Assembly: GCF_046054155.1 (NCBI RefSeq)
Contig: NZ_JBEQCT010000002.1
Coordinates: 620,001-684,000 of the forward strand
Direction: 5' to 3'
DNA: 64,000 nucleotides
Origin: Celerinatantimonas yamalensis
Lineage (GTDB): Bacteria > Pseudomonadota > Gammaproteobacteria > Enterobacterales > Celerinatantimonadaceae
In this document: positions 26,385 through 35,467 of the stretch, piece by piece
Layout of the letters: each line of letters starts with the position of its first letter
Numbering within the stretch: the stretch's first letter is position 1
Notes under the pieces: generated by a model
Databases searched by the model: none
Told to the model about the DNA's origin: nothing
What the model saw: only the letters and a program-made list of their open reading frames with translations
Position numbers and translations under genes: made by a program

Positions 26385-26840
26385 CATATTTTTTTATAAC
26401 CAAGGAATATTAATAAATGTGACATAGTTAAAAATTAATCACAGCACAAAATATTATTTCAATTTAATCAAAAAATAATACGTTAATAACGTGATCATAT
26501 AAACAACCTGAAAATACAATAAAATAAAAGATTTCTCTAAATGTTAAATGTGACTCATCGCGTTCAATGAATCGCTTGGATCATCTGCTTAAACGATTAT
26601 AAAATCCATTAGGTATAAAAGTTAATAGTCGATCAGAACATATGATTTTCATAACCCTTGTGATTCACTGCGTTTTTCTTTTATTTCACTCACTTTTAAG
26701 AGCAGTCAGATAAACAAGGCATAACGTTTATCAACACCAGATAACAAGTCCGTTGCGCGTTGCAATATATGTATGGAGTATCATGGTATGTTAAGCGCTC
26801 TGCCTCGGTTTATCGCTATGCTCAACAAGTTAAAATTGAC
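26385..26840. other. A/T-rich intergenic stretch
   Basis: About 460 bases of A/T-rich DNA lie between the end of the GH105 gene and the AraC-type gene. No coding sequence or repeat was recognised. The part nearest 26385-26560 probably carries regulatory sequence of the AraC-type gene. Confidence 0.4.
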
Positions 26841-26871
26841 CGATAAGCATCAATCAAATGTATGCTTATCG
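26841..26871 (-). terminator. Hairpin after the GH105 gene
   Basis: On the minus strand a 10-bp perfect stem (CGATAAGCAT / ATGCTTATCG) with an 11-base loop begins 15 bases after the GH105 stop. A short T-rich tract follows. Confidence 0.55.
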
Positions 26872-26885
26872 AGCCAACAGGCTTA

Positions 26886-28028
26886 CTAAAGGTAGGTCCG
26901 CAGATATTCTGACAAACAGAGAATCGCCATTGCTTGTCCATAAGGCATCGAAGTGAGTGGAATCTGATGGTAATACGCTAAATCATCACCCATTGCAGTA
27001 CCAAAAGAAACATTCGTTAGTTCACCTGATTCATTAATAAAATCACTAATCAGCGCATCCACCGCTTTGTACGCCATAGACGCATATTTTTTATCAATGT
27101 AACGTTTGCGTACAGCTTTTAAGATACCGTAGGCGAATCCTGCGGTTGAAGAAGCTTCAAGATAAGAGTTCGGGTCATCCAGTAATGTGCACCATAACCC
27201 GCTCGGTTGCTGGTAATGAGCAAGCGCCTCGACTTGACGATTTAATATATGAACAAGGTGGCGCCGATATGCATCGTGCTCGGGAAGATCGAGTAAATCC
27301 AGAAAATCCGCAATAACAATAGTGACCCAGCTATTTCCCCTCGCCCAGCGGGCTCTGGCAAAATTGTGATTCCCTTCAAACGTCCAGCCGTGGAACCAAA
27401 CACCCGTTTGAGTATCCATGAGGTATTGCATATGCGTCAAAAACTGATATTTAGCTTCTTCAATATACTCTGGTCGGTTTAAAACTAATCCAATCTTGGT
27501 CAGTGGCATCACACTCATCATTAACGTGTCATCCCACATCTGCTCATTATTTTCGCTGTTATAGACAATGTGCTGGAGCCCACCACTTTGAGTCCTCGGC
27601 ATTTGATACATGACATAATCAGCCCAGGCTTCCAAATAAGGGATCAACGTTTTATCTTGTGTATCTTCATAGCGATAGGCGAGTGTTAAGAAGGGACAGA
27701 CTGTGTTGACGTTTTTGGTCGCTTGCGCTTCGACAGAGCGATCTTCAAACCACTCATCAATAATATTTAACGCAGCATGATCATTGGTTAGTTGGTAGTA
27801 TTTATACATGCCATATAACCCAATACCATGTGTCCATTCCCAACCACTCCAACCTTTCGTATCGATGGTTCTACCATCGTCGAGATAGAGCAAAAATTCG
27901 CCAGTTTTATCTTGGATGTTGATCAAGTTATCGATAAGTCGCGTAATTTTATCGATCACCACTTGACGGGGATGGGTTCGCTCTACTCGGCAAAGTAATG
28001 GGCTGTGCTTAACTGGAAAGATCTTCAT
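26886..28028 (-). CDS. rhiN: GH105 unsaturated rhamnogalacturonyl hydrolase
   Basis: This enzyme removes the unsaturated galacturonic acid left by rhamnogalacturonan lyases. The roughly 380-residue (alpha/alpha)6-barrel shows the family's GWSGWEWTHGIGLYGMYK, WDDTLMMSVMPLTKIG (catalytic Asp region), and RARWARGNSWVTIVIADFLD. No signal peptide is present, so it is cytoplasmic. The ATG at 28028 with AGAGG upstream is preferred to a TTG at 28046. It is the last gene of the TRAP operon, starting 18 bases after the large permease, which fits cleavage of TRAP-imported disaccharides. The symbol follows the Dickeya/Pectobacterium RhiN naming by function. Confidence 0.88.
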   Translation of the reverse strand: MKIFPVKHSPLLCRVERTHPRQVVIDKITRLIDNLINIQDKTGEFLLYLDDGRTIDTKGWSGWEWTHGIGLYGMYKYYQLTNDHAALNIIDEWFEDRSVEAQATKNVNTVCPFLTLAYRYEDTQDKTLIPYLEAWADYVMYQMPRTQSGGLQHIVYNSENNEQMWDDTLMMSVMPLTKIGLVLNRPEYIEEAKYQFLTHMQYLMDTQTGVWFHGWTFEGNHNFARARWARGNSWVTIVIADFLDLLDLPEHDAYRRHLVHILNRQVEALAHYQQPSGLWCTLLDDPNSYLEASSTAGFAYGILKAVRKRYIDKKYASMAYKAVDALISDFINESGELTNVSFGTAMGDDLAYYHQIPLTSMPYGQAMAILCLSEYLRTYL

Positions 28029-28046
28029 AAGAGCCTCTGCATTCAA

Positions 28047-29354
28047 TTACATAACACCAAGCATTTTGGGTAAAAACAAGGTGACTTCAGGTAAATAGGT
28101 AATCATGAGTAAAACAATAACGATAGCGATGTAAAATGGCATCAAAGGCTTAATCAAGTTTTCGACTTTGACCTGACCGACACTCGCCCCAACATACAGG
28201 CCACTACCGACGGGGGGCGTAATTGTTCCAATCGCTAAGTTGTAAACCATGAGAATGCCAAAATGAACAGGGTTAACGCCAACTTTCTCAACAATGGGAA
28301 GAAGAATTGGCGTAAAAATTAGTATCGCTGGGCCGATATCCATAAAGGCACCCACTACCAGTAAAAAAACCGTGATGATTAACATGATCCAAGCCGGATT
28401 ATTAGAAATACCTAATATCAAATGCGTTAATGCAGCCGGGATCCCTGTCATTGACATCGCAAAGGACATTGCCGAAGAGGTCGCTAGAAGAAACATAATA
28501 ACCCCAGTCATGACGAATGTTTGAATCAGGATCCGAGGGACATCTTTGTACCGTAGGGTTTTATACAAAAAGAGGGTGAGATAAGCGGTATATACAACCG
28601 CCACAGCAGAAGCCTCAATCGCGGTAAAAATCCCTTCGACAATCCCCCCAACAATGATGACAATCAGCAGTAATGAAGGAATCGCATTTCGCGTCACATG
28701 CCATGCCATTCCTTTTTGTACAGCAAAAAAGTTAGTGTAATGATGACGCTTTGCCACTACATAAGTGACGATCATGCACCCCATCCCCCACAAACTGCCT
28801 GCGACAAAACCACCTGCAAACAGCGCGGCAATCGAGGTTCCGCCACTGGCCAAAGCATAAAGGATGAATGCGGTGGTTGGTGGAATGAGCATGCCAGTCG
28901 GCGCAGAGGCAATGTTGACGGCGGAAGCAAAATTACGGTTATAACCTTCTTTTGCACTCATAGGAATCATCACGCCACCAATAGATGTGGAGGCCGCGAT
29001 AGCCGAACCAGATACCGCGCCAAACATCATGTTCCCCGCGATATTAGCGTAGGACAAAGAGCCAGGGATGCGCCCCGTGAACAACTTCGCAAAGTGAACG
29101 AGACGAGTGGCGATTCCCCCGTTATTCATAATCACGCCAGATAAAATAAAAAAAGGCACGGCCAGTAACGCAAAGCTATCTAAGCTTGAGAACATTTTTT
29201 GAGCGGTGGTAAACATCGCAATGTCAAACGGTAACACCAACATAATTGTCGCGCCAGAAGCGATGACAATACACAAACCAATCGGAGTTCCCATCACGAG
29301 TAATAAGAGAAAGATACCCACCAGCATGCTGGTGGCTACAAGAGGATCAATCAT
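28047..29354 (-). CDS. TRAP transporter large permease (DctM-type)
   Basis: This 435-residue integral membrane protein of the DctM family has about 12 hydrophobic segments. Recognisable stretches are FFILSGVIMNNGGIATRLV, FGAVSGSAIAASTSIGGVM, IPPTTAFILYA and ITPPVGSGLYVGASV. It uses the sodium or proton gradient with a DctP binding protein. It overlaps the small-permease gene by 8 bases, and GGAGG precedes its ATG. By context with GH105, the likely substrate is an unsaturated rhamnogalacturonide (RhiABC-type transporter). Confidence 0.94.
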   Translation of the reverse strand: MIDPLVATSMLVGIFLLLLVMGTPIGLCIVIASGATIMLVLPFDIAMFTTAQKMFSSLDSFALLAVPFFILSGVIMNNGGIATRLVHFAKLFTGRIPGSLSYANIAGNMMFGAVSGSAIAASTSIGGVMIPMSAKEGYNRNFASAVNIASAPTGMLIPPTTAFILYALASGGTSIAALFAGGFVAGSLWGMGCMIVTYVVAKRHHYTNFFAVQKGMAWHVTRNAIPSLLLIVIIVGGIVEGIFTAIEASAVAVVYTAYLTLFLYKTLRYKDVPRILIQTFVMTGVIMFLLATSSAMSFAMSMTGIPAALTHLILGISNNPAWIMLIITVFLLVVGAFMDIGPAILIFTPILLPIVEKVGVNPVHFGILMVYNLAIGTITPPVGSGLYVGASVGQVKVENLIKPLMPFYIAIVIVLLMITYLPEVTLFLPKMLGVM

Positions 29355-29874
29355 GACGACCTCCGTTAAGAGGTATGGATTGGATCCCTTCTTTTTGTTT
29401 TCTAATACGATTTGTTTTCACCATATCAATAATATTGAGTATACAGTAGATAATGGTGATGACGCCCGCTAGAGGTAACGCGTAATAGACCTTCCCCATC
29501 GATAGTTTAAGAACCGGAGAAATTTGCATCATTGCATTAGAAGAGACGTGCCACCCACCAATAATTAAGATATAAGCAGCAAATAGTATGAAAACGACCT
29601 GAATTGCCATATTCCAATAGGCAATTAATCGTACCGGACATTTATCGATAAAAAGCGTTAGGCTAATGTGTTCTTGTTTACCGGCCACATAGGCAAGGCC
29701 AATAACAGATAACCAGACTAGGGAGAAGCGCAGAAACTCTTCAGAGAAGGTACTGGGTGAATTAAAAATATAACGGCTGATGACCTGCCAGCAGGCCACT
29801 AGCACCATAATACTGGTCAGAAAACAGCAAAATATCTCAATGCTTCTATCTAACCACTGACGAATTGTGTTCAT
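29347..29874 (-). CDS. TRAP transporter small permease (DctQ-type)
   Basis: This 175-residue protein with four hydrophobic segments carries the DctQ hallmarks FSEEFLRFSLVWLSVIGLAYV and VAGKQEHISLTLF. Two adjacent ATGs (29877 and 29874) share GAGG upstream; the second has the better spacing. Upstream extension to 29922 lacks a ribosome-binding site. Its end overlaps the large permease start by 8 bases. Confidence 0.92.
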   Translation of the reverse strand: MNTIRQWLDRSIEIFCCFLTSIMVLVACWQVISRYIFNSPSTFSEEFLRFSLVWLSVIGLAYVAGKQEHISLTLFIDKCPVRLIAYWNMAIQVVFILFAAYILIIGGWHVSSNAMMQISPVLKLSMGKVYYALPLAGVITIIYCILNIIDMVKTNRIRKQKEGIQSIPLNGGRHD

Positions 29875-29925
29875 CATTACCTCGCAAATTAGGTACAAAG
29901 AAGTGTGACGGCTCGCGATCAATCA

Positions 29926-30915
29926 CTACTGACTAACTTGGCTGATTTTTTGGTATAACTGATAGACGTCAGGTTTAGTTTTTAACTTTTCATAGATCGG
30001 CTGGACAGCTGCTTTAAATGGCGCTTGATCAATCGTAAAAAACGTCACGCCAAATTGCTGTTTAGCCAACTGACGAGTTTTTTCTATCTCATCTTTCCAA
30101 GCTTTTTTTTCAACATTAATAGACTCTTTAATCGCCTCATTTAGCGCAGTGAGCTGGGTGGGGGTTAAACGATTTTTCGTCAAATTACTCATAATGACAA
30201 TGTCTGGAATACGCGTATGCATGTCATAGCTGTAGTATTTAGCGACTTCACCATGACGGGCAATCGTTAGAGCAAATTCATTATTTTCCGCACCATCAAT
30301 GATCCCTTGCTGTAACGAGGTATACACTTCAGATTGACTCATAGCGATGGGGGATGCACCTAATAGTTTCATCGTCGTAATCGCCGTTTCGCTCTGCATC
30401 ACGCGGATTTTTTTACCTTTGAGATCAGCTAACGATTTGATCGGGCTCTTAGCCATGTAGAAATTTCGGGCCCCCGAATCATACCAGGCTACGCCAGTAA
30501 AACCTTGCCCAGCGGTTGACTGATAGACCTGATTCATAATTTCAGGATCATCCATTACATGGTAAAAATTGGCCTGACTTGAAAACAAATACGGCAATGA
30601 AAATACACCGTAAAGCGGTGAAAAACTTTCCAATAAACCAGATGACACTTTAGTTAAATCAATAGCACCCACTTGGGTCATTTCAACTAATTCACGTTCT
30701 CCTCCTAGCTGACTATCTGGGTAATATTGAATCGTAAGATCCCCATTGGTTTTTTGCGCAACCGCCTGACCTATATATTGCAATGCTTCTTTTACCGGAC
30801 GGCTATTTTCTGCGTAAGCAAGTTTTAATACAGTTTGTGCATCAACATTCTGAGCAAGCGGCAGTAACAACGTGGCGACAACAAGCCATGCCAATGAATT
30901 GCGAGATATAGACAT
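29926..30915 (-). CDS. TRAP transporter binding protein (DctP-type)
   Basis: This periplasmic protein of 329 residues starts with the signal peptide MSISRNSLAWLVVATLLLPL ending near VDA. The DctP fold is shown by SQLGGERELVEMTQVGAIDL, the ligand-carboxylate Arg in LKGKKIRVMQSE (about 170), and QQGIIDGAENNEFAL. The Arg implies an acidic ligand, consistent with a galacturonate-containing disaccharide. It is the first gene of the operon and has AGGAG before its ATG. Confidence 0.93.
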   Translation of the reverse strand: MSISRNSLAWLVVATLLLPLAQNVDAQTVLKLAYAENSRPVKEALQYIGQAVAQKTNGDLTIQYYPDSQLGGERELVEMTQVGAIDLTKVSSGLLESFSPLYGVFSLPYLFSSQANFYHVMDDPEIMNQVYQSTAGQGFTGVAWYDSGARNFYMAKSPIKSLADLKGKKIRVMQSETAITTMKLLGASPIAMSQSEVYTSLQQGIIDGAENNEFALTIARHGEVAKYYSYDMHTRIPDIVIMSNLTKNRLTPTQLTALNEAIKESINVEKKAWKDEIEKTRQLAKQQFGVTFFTIDQAPFKAAVQPIYEKLKTKPDVYQLYQKISQVSQ

Positions 30916-31504
30916 AGATCCTCCAACAAGTAGAGATAATGATTCGTTATTGGGCTATAGCAAGTGACAGTTAACTTGCTAAAGCGGCTATTTATTATTT
31001 AACCCTTGTTATATTGACCACATTGAATGCGATTAACCTTTGAATATTCGCCAACTCAGTAAGCAAACTGTCATTTTATTAAACACATCTATTTACCGAT
31101 CACACTTCTAAGTATGTGGCTAAAAAATTGACTCTTATCACGCCCTGTTTGCCTTCGTCATATGGGCTCTATAAAGCGCCTCATGAAGGACAAAACAAGA
31201 CAGACAGGACATTGAAAAATAGATCGATGAATCGGTCACTCTAGCGATGGCCGTTGATGGAACGAGGATGTTCTTTAAAGAATTAGAGCTGCACGCCTGA
31301 TTTCCCAGAAAAGGAGCCGATGCTAACAGCTTATCGTGCCCGCTAAATGGATTGATTGAATTCGAAACATACGTACCTACACCGTCGCAACTCGGCGTTA
31401 AGATCGCTCATTGAGTGAGAATTCCCGTTATTAAAGGCGGTTTCGCTGCGGTTTTTTTATTTAACCAAATTCACCCACAAGTAATGCTCGCACAGCTCGA
31501 GCAC
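30916..31504. other. 589-base gap upstream of the TRAP operon
   Basis: No gene could be supported on either strand. The part within about 200 bases of the DctP start is A/T-rich and must carry the operon promoter and, presumably, the AraC-type activator sites. No clear CRP site was seen. Confidence 0.4.
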
Positions 31505-31792
31505 TTAACGGTTCTGACGAACAGAAACGCGCCGCAAATGTAGATTCCGGGAGATTTTGATGCCAGGACGAACGGTAAACAAGATAGAACCAATCAAAAA
31601 TAGCCAAGTTCCTGCATCTTGCGTGTCAGACCAAAAAAAGAAAATACTACCAATAACAAATAAAACACCAGCTAATGCGTCGTTAATCGCATAAAAAAGG
31701 TCATAACGAGCACTCACCTTAATATGATCAGACGTGAGGTGGCGTAAAGCCGGATTAAAAATACTATCTTGCTGTTTATTGTTTGAAAACAT
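31505..31792 (-). CDS. YrhK domain membrane protein
   Basis: This 95-residue protein has two hydrophobic segments (about 35-52 and 58-75) and a basic C-terminus. The middle stretch AGVLFVIGSIFFFWSDTQDAGTWLFLIGSILFTVRP matches the YrhK domain pattern of small bacterial membrane proteins. No function is known for the family. It stands alone. Confidence 0.75.
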   Translation of the reverse strand: MFSNNKQQDSIFNPALRHLTSDHIKVSARYDLFYAINDALAGVLFVIGSIFFFWSDTQDAGTWLFLIGSILFTVRPGIKISRNLHLRRVSVRQNR

Positions 31793-32154
31793 TCACGCTC
31801 CGATTTCATCAGCGGCTTTGATCATTGAGGCACACAATCCAGCCAAATCAAAACATTAACATGTTTAGAATAAATTAGCATTTTCGCAATGTTAGTAACT
31901 ACATCCAACTGATAAATAACATAAAACAATTTTCAGTGTAAAACATATGCGAGTGCCATCGTAATCATCAAACCAAACAACGATTAACTTCTCTACAGTG
32001 ATGGCCAGACGCACTCAATATAAGCGTCCAAAGCATGCCCTAGCCTGTGACCACAATATATTTAGGATACTCCTCCATCGCCTTCATCCGCCCATCAGGG
32101 AATGTGATTAAACACTGAGTTAATCGTCAGAGCAACGTTCATTCAAGTGCTCAA

Positions 32155-32290
32155 GATCAAGCCATCTTTGTTCAAATAGGCTAACAATTCAACTTCCTTA
32201 TGAATGCGCCGCAACAAATAGGTACTGAACGCAGGCTATGTTGAACCCATAGAGATAGCAATTTTCGCCAAGGGCTCAATTATATGGCCA
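32155..32290 (-). pseudogene. Possible LysR helix-turn-helix remnant
   Basis: Read on the minus strand, this spells LAKIAISMGST, a TAG stop, then PAFSTYLLRRIHKEVELLAYL. Replacing the stop with Gln gives the LysR-type GSTQPALS pattern followed by RRI-KE. No ORF surrounds it and no effector domain is left. The family reading is by eye and tentative. The rest of 31793-32320 shows no other gene. Confidence 0.3.
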
Positions 32291-32320
32291 TCATTTATCA
32301 CTCATGAACGGGGACTTAAT

Positions 32321-33163
32321 ATGTTTTTATCCACCACGCTGATTGAAAACCTCATTAGAGAGGATTTACCCTACAGTGATTTAACTACAGAAACGATGGG
32401 GATTTCAGAGCATCCTGCGGTCATGGAGTTCAGCGCCAGATATGCCTGCACACTAGCAGGAATGGACGAAGCGAGCACCATACTTCGCCATCTTGGGGCC
32501 AACGTTGAGCCACTTGAAAAAAATGGGACCACATTGGCTGCAGGAACACTAGTATTGCGAGCTAAAGGTTCTGCAGGTGTATTACATGCAGGTTGGAAAG
32601 TGGCCCAGAACATGATGGAACATGCGGTTGGCATTGCAACCCGAACCCATGAAATGGTCATCAAAGGCCGAAGTATTAACCCTGATCTCATTATAGCCTG
32701 TACCCGAAAATGTGTTCCTGGAGCAAAAACAATCAGTCTAAATGCTATTCAGGCTGGTGGAGGGACAGTTCACCGGCTAGGACTTTCTGAAAGTTTCTTG
32801 TTATTTGATAACCACACTGCTTTTTTCAATAGCGAGGATCACTTGCTAGCTACGTTAAAAAAAGCCGTTATTGCTCAGCCAGAACGAAAACTAGTCGTCG
32901 AATGCGACGATCTGGATTATGCGATGAAAGTTGCAGCATGCGGAATTGACGTGATTCAATTTGATAAAGTCCCGCCGTCATCACTACAAAACTGGGTCAT
33001 GCAGCTTAAAAAGCGGTTTGCTCACTTGACGATTGCAGCGGCTGGAGGAATCAATATCGAATCAATCCAAGCCTATGCCAAAACTGGCATTGATATCGCT
33101 GTAACTTCATTTATCTACACTGGGAAACCACTGGATATTGCAGTGACGATCAAACCACTCTAG
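32321..33163 (+). CDS. modD: ModD, quinolinate phosphoribosyltransferase-like
   Basis: ModD is a paralogue of NadC (quinolinate phosphoribosyltransferase) found near molybdate transport genes; its exact function is unresolved. The 280-residue protein has the expected layout: LIREDLPYSDLTTETMG at the start, the RKCVPGAKTISLNAIQAGGG phosphoribosyl region, and AAGGINIESIQAYAKTGID at the end. The change from the TRKTxPG of NadC to TRKCVPGAK supports ModD over NadC. GGGGAC precedes the ATG. No mod or nad genes are nearby, so it is an orphan here. Confidence 0.8.
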   Translation: MFLSTTLIENLIREDLPYSDLTTETMGISEHPAVMEFSARYACTLAGMDEASTILRHLGANVEPLEKNGTTLAAGTLVLRAKGSAGVLHAGWKVAQNMMEHAVGIATRTHEMVIKGRSINPDLIIACTRKCVPGAKTISLNAIQAGGGTVHRLGLSESFLLFDNHTAFFNSEDHLLATLKKAVIAQPERKLVVECDDLDYAMKVAACGIDVIQFDKVPPSSLQNWVMQLKKRFAHLTIAAAGGINIESIQAYAKTGIDIAVTSFIYTGKPLDIAVTIKPL

Positions 33164-33689
33164 CCATAGAGTTTGCTCTATTCGTTACTATTGCAAACCT
33201 TATTTACAGTTTAATTCAATGAGTAAATAAACCGATTGAGTAGCTTTCCCATCGCTAAGGCGAGTTAAGGTTTCAAGATTAGATTGTGTTCATTCTGACA
33301 AAGAATAGCACCTTGTTAGAGCGAGCGTGATATCACAACCGAGCTATTCAACACGTATTGATGCGATCAGTTGCTCATTTGCAATGGATAGATCTATGGC
33401 TTGAGTGACTTGGCTCTTTGTTGACGTTATGGCTAAAAAAACAGCACATCAGTGCACTTGATACCCAGTGATGAAAAACTGTTGAATGAACCGATTACAG
33501 CCAATATCTCATTCTAGATTGAATCGTCATCATGAGTATGTCATTAAGTATAATGAAGTTGATGCATAATGAACGAGCCATAACAGATAAAGATCGATTT
33601 AAGGGCCTAACGCATCAAAATGAGCTGATTATATTCAACTACGGCGCTTTATCGGCGCCGTGATTGATTGCCCTACTCACGAAAGAACA
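33164..33689. other. 526-base gap after modD
   Basis: No gene was recognised. A short inverted repeat ACGGCG / CGCCGT (33641-33661) lies next to the end of the phospholipase D-like gene and may be its terminator, although no T-run follows on the minus strand. Confidence 0.4.
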
Positions 33690-34895
33690 CTATGGCTTGC
33701 CTGGATGAGGATGAGGATAATGCTCACTGAGCACGAGGGGTTTCGCGTACTGACTATCCCAAAGCTGTTGGTGTAGCTCACCGATGCGTTTGGCCATCTT
33801 CGCATTTTGCATCACAACCTCTAGATTACGAGAGTTATCCATATATCCGCCTTCCCAGTTACTGGTTCCCACCCAAGCAATGTTGCCATCAATATCCATG
33901 GTTTTACTATGCATCACTCGCGCATACGGAATAAAACCACTTTTCGCTTCAGGAAGTGTAACAATCTTAATTTGGATGTTGGGTAACACCGCTAAGCTTT
34001 TCAGATAATCGATGTCCGGTTCGCCGACATTCCAATTGGAAACAAGCATCTCGATTTTAACACCGCGCTGCGCTGCCGCTCGAATCGCATCATCAATCAC
34101 GTGGTAATAAGGGCGCGGATGATGACGAGAAAATTCTAATGGCGCATAGGTCATCACCATAATGCGCGCATAATGCTTCGCTTTGGCAAGTAATCGTGGT
34201 AACTCACTTTGTGAATCGCCAACGCCTGGCGGATCAAAATTATTGGGACTGGCCACTAGATAATTTGAGTGACTTTCATCGGCTAACACCACATGGTGGC
34301 GCACCGCAAGTACTGGTTTACCTTGAGCAATTAACTGCTGGGCATGCCAATCAATATCAAAGATCGCCTGCAGCTGTTTGACGACCGCCAGATCGCTGAT
34401 CAATAAGCCTGTTTCGTGAATATGTTTGAGTGAGCGCCAATCGAAATTTTGGCTACCGACATAGGCTTTCTGGCCGTCAATAACCATGTATTTAGCATGG
34501 ATAATCCCACCCCCTACGTGAGAGTAATCGATGAGATTGAACGTTAGGTTAGGGATCGCTTTGAGCGCTTCGAGTGTTTTAGGCGTGGAGATAGACAACC
34601 CATGTTGGTCCATCAAAAAACGAATTTTAACCCCTCGCTCACCCGCCGCTTTAAGGTGTGCAATGACTCGCTCTAATGGCTCATCAGCTTTGCCGCTAAC
34701 ATAAAACTGCGCAATATCGATGCGCTGTTTGGCCTGATCAAATAAGTCACACCACACGCTCGTCGGACCACGAAGATCTGGAGCGGTTAGTGTCGTTTCA
34801 ACGGGTGTGGTATACACCAATTCATAACCTGGAATCATAAATTTAGCCTGTGAGCTGATGCTCAAAAATGCTAACAACAACCAATAAAAACGCAT
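33690..34895 (-). CDS. Secreted phospholipase D-like protein
   Basis: This 401-residue protein starts with a signal peptide (MRFYWLLLAFLSISSQA) and has two phosphodiesterase HKD motifs: HAKYMVIDGQKAYVGSQNFD (about 145) and HSKTMDIDGNIAWVGTSNWE (about 345). Two such half-sites are the norm for phospholipase D enzymes. The overall pattern, with long spacer and C-terminal part, is of the phospholipase D-like family that includes PLD3-type nucleases and lipid enzymes. The substrate (phospholipid or nucleic acid) cannot be told from sequence. It stands alone, with long gaps on both sides. Confidence 0.85.
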   Translation of the reverse strand: MRFYWLLLAFLSISSQAKFMIPGYELVYTTPVETTLTAPDLRGPTSVWCDLFDQAKQRIDIAQFYVSGKADEPLERVIAHLKAAGERGVKIRFLMDQHGLSISTPKTLEALKAIPNLTFNLIDYSHVGGGIIHAKYMVIDGQKAYVGSQNFDWRSLKHIHETGLLISDLAVVKQLQAIFDIDWHAQQLIAQGKPVLAVRHHVVLADESHSNYLVASPNNFDPPGVGDSQSELPRLLAKAKHYARIMVMTYAPLEFSRHHPRPYYHVIDDAIRAAAQRGVKIEMLVSNWNVGEPDIDYLKSLAVLPNIQIKIVTLPEAKSGFIPYARVMHSKTMDIDGNIAWVGTSNWEGGYMDNSRNLEVVMQNAKMAKRIGELHQQLWDSQYAKPLVLSEHYPHPHPGKP

Positions 34896-34996
34896 TGGGC
34901 TTACTCTTTTTGTGATGAATTAGACAGTAGTAGTTGAGCTTAAATGGCATTTATGACAATTCTAGGGCGTCCTCTCGAATCTTTCATGACCGTGAA

Positions 34997-35040
34997 CGTT
35001 ATATACGTTATATACGTTATATACGTTATATACGTTATTA
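34997..35040. repeat. 9-bp tandem repeat CGTTATATA
   Basis: Four perfect copies of CGTTATATA (34997, 35006, 35015, 35024) are followed by a partial CGTTATTA. The array lies in non-coding DNA upstream of the phospholipase D-like gene. It would read YIR repeated in a plus-strand frame, but no real gene is seen. Confidence 0.9.
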
Positions 35041-35467
35041 TCGCCGCAGTACCAACTGGTTATACTCACTTTTGATTATTTGTGAAGGCAAATCATATAC
35101 CGTTGGACAAACTAGTTGCGAACGCGACATCATCACATCGAAGTGTCTATAATATGTAAAATCTAGCTACAAAGGTTGAGTCTCAACATTCGTTTTTCAT
35201 TTGTAACAAATTGTAACAAACACCCCGTATTCCATAAAGCCCCCTCATCCAGCCAGTAAATACGCACCATCCGCGTGGACTTATTATTTTTTAACAATTA
35301 TATCTTCCTGTCAATAACGGCCCGCTATCACATTTTTAGTTGCAAATAATCGCTATTGTGTTGGAGGAAAAAGTAATCTTGTAGCGGTGGGAATGGTCGA
35401 GACTTTAATATCTTCTATGTGACCTCGGATCACTTCTACTCATGACCATTAAAGTGAGGGAAAAAGC
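35041..35467. other. Upstream region of manXYZ
   Basis: No gene was recognised. GTGACCTCGGATCAC (35419-35433) is a CRP-like inverted repeat with a 7-base instead of 6-base spacer. AGTGAGGGA just upstream of the manX start is its ribosome-binding site. Confidence 0.4.

Noticed and set aside
34997..35040. Possible CRISPR array
   Set aside because: Units are 9 bases without spacers; this is a simple tandem repeat, and no cas gene is nearby.
34934..35152. Open frame of 72 codons containing repeated Tyr-Ile-Arg
   Set aside because: The repeat is simply the 9-bp tandem array read in frame; there is no ribosome-binding site or protein similarity.
35419..35433. CRP site before manX
   Set aside because: The arms GTGA/TCAC are separated by 7 rather than 6 bases, so it is left as an unproven repeat.
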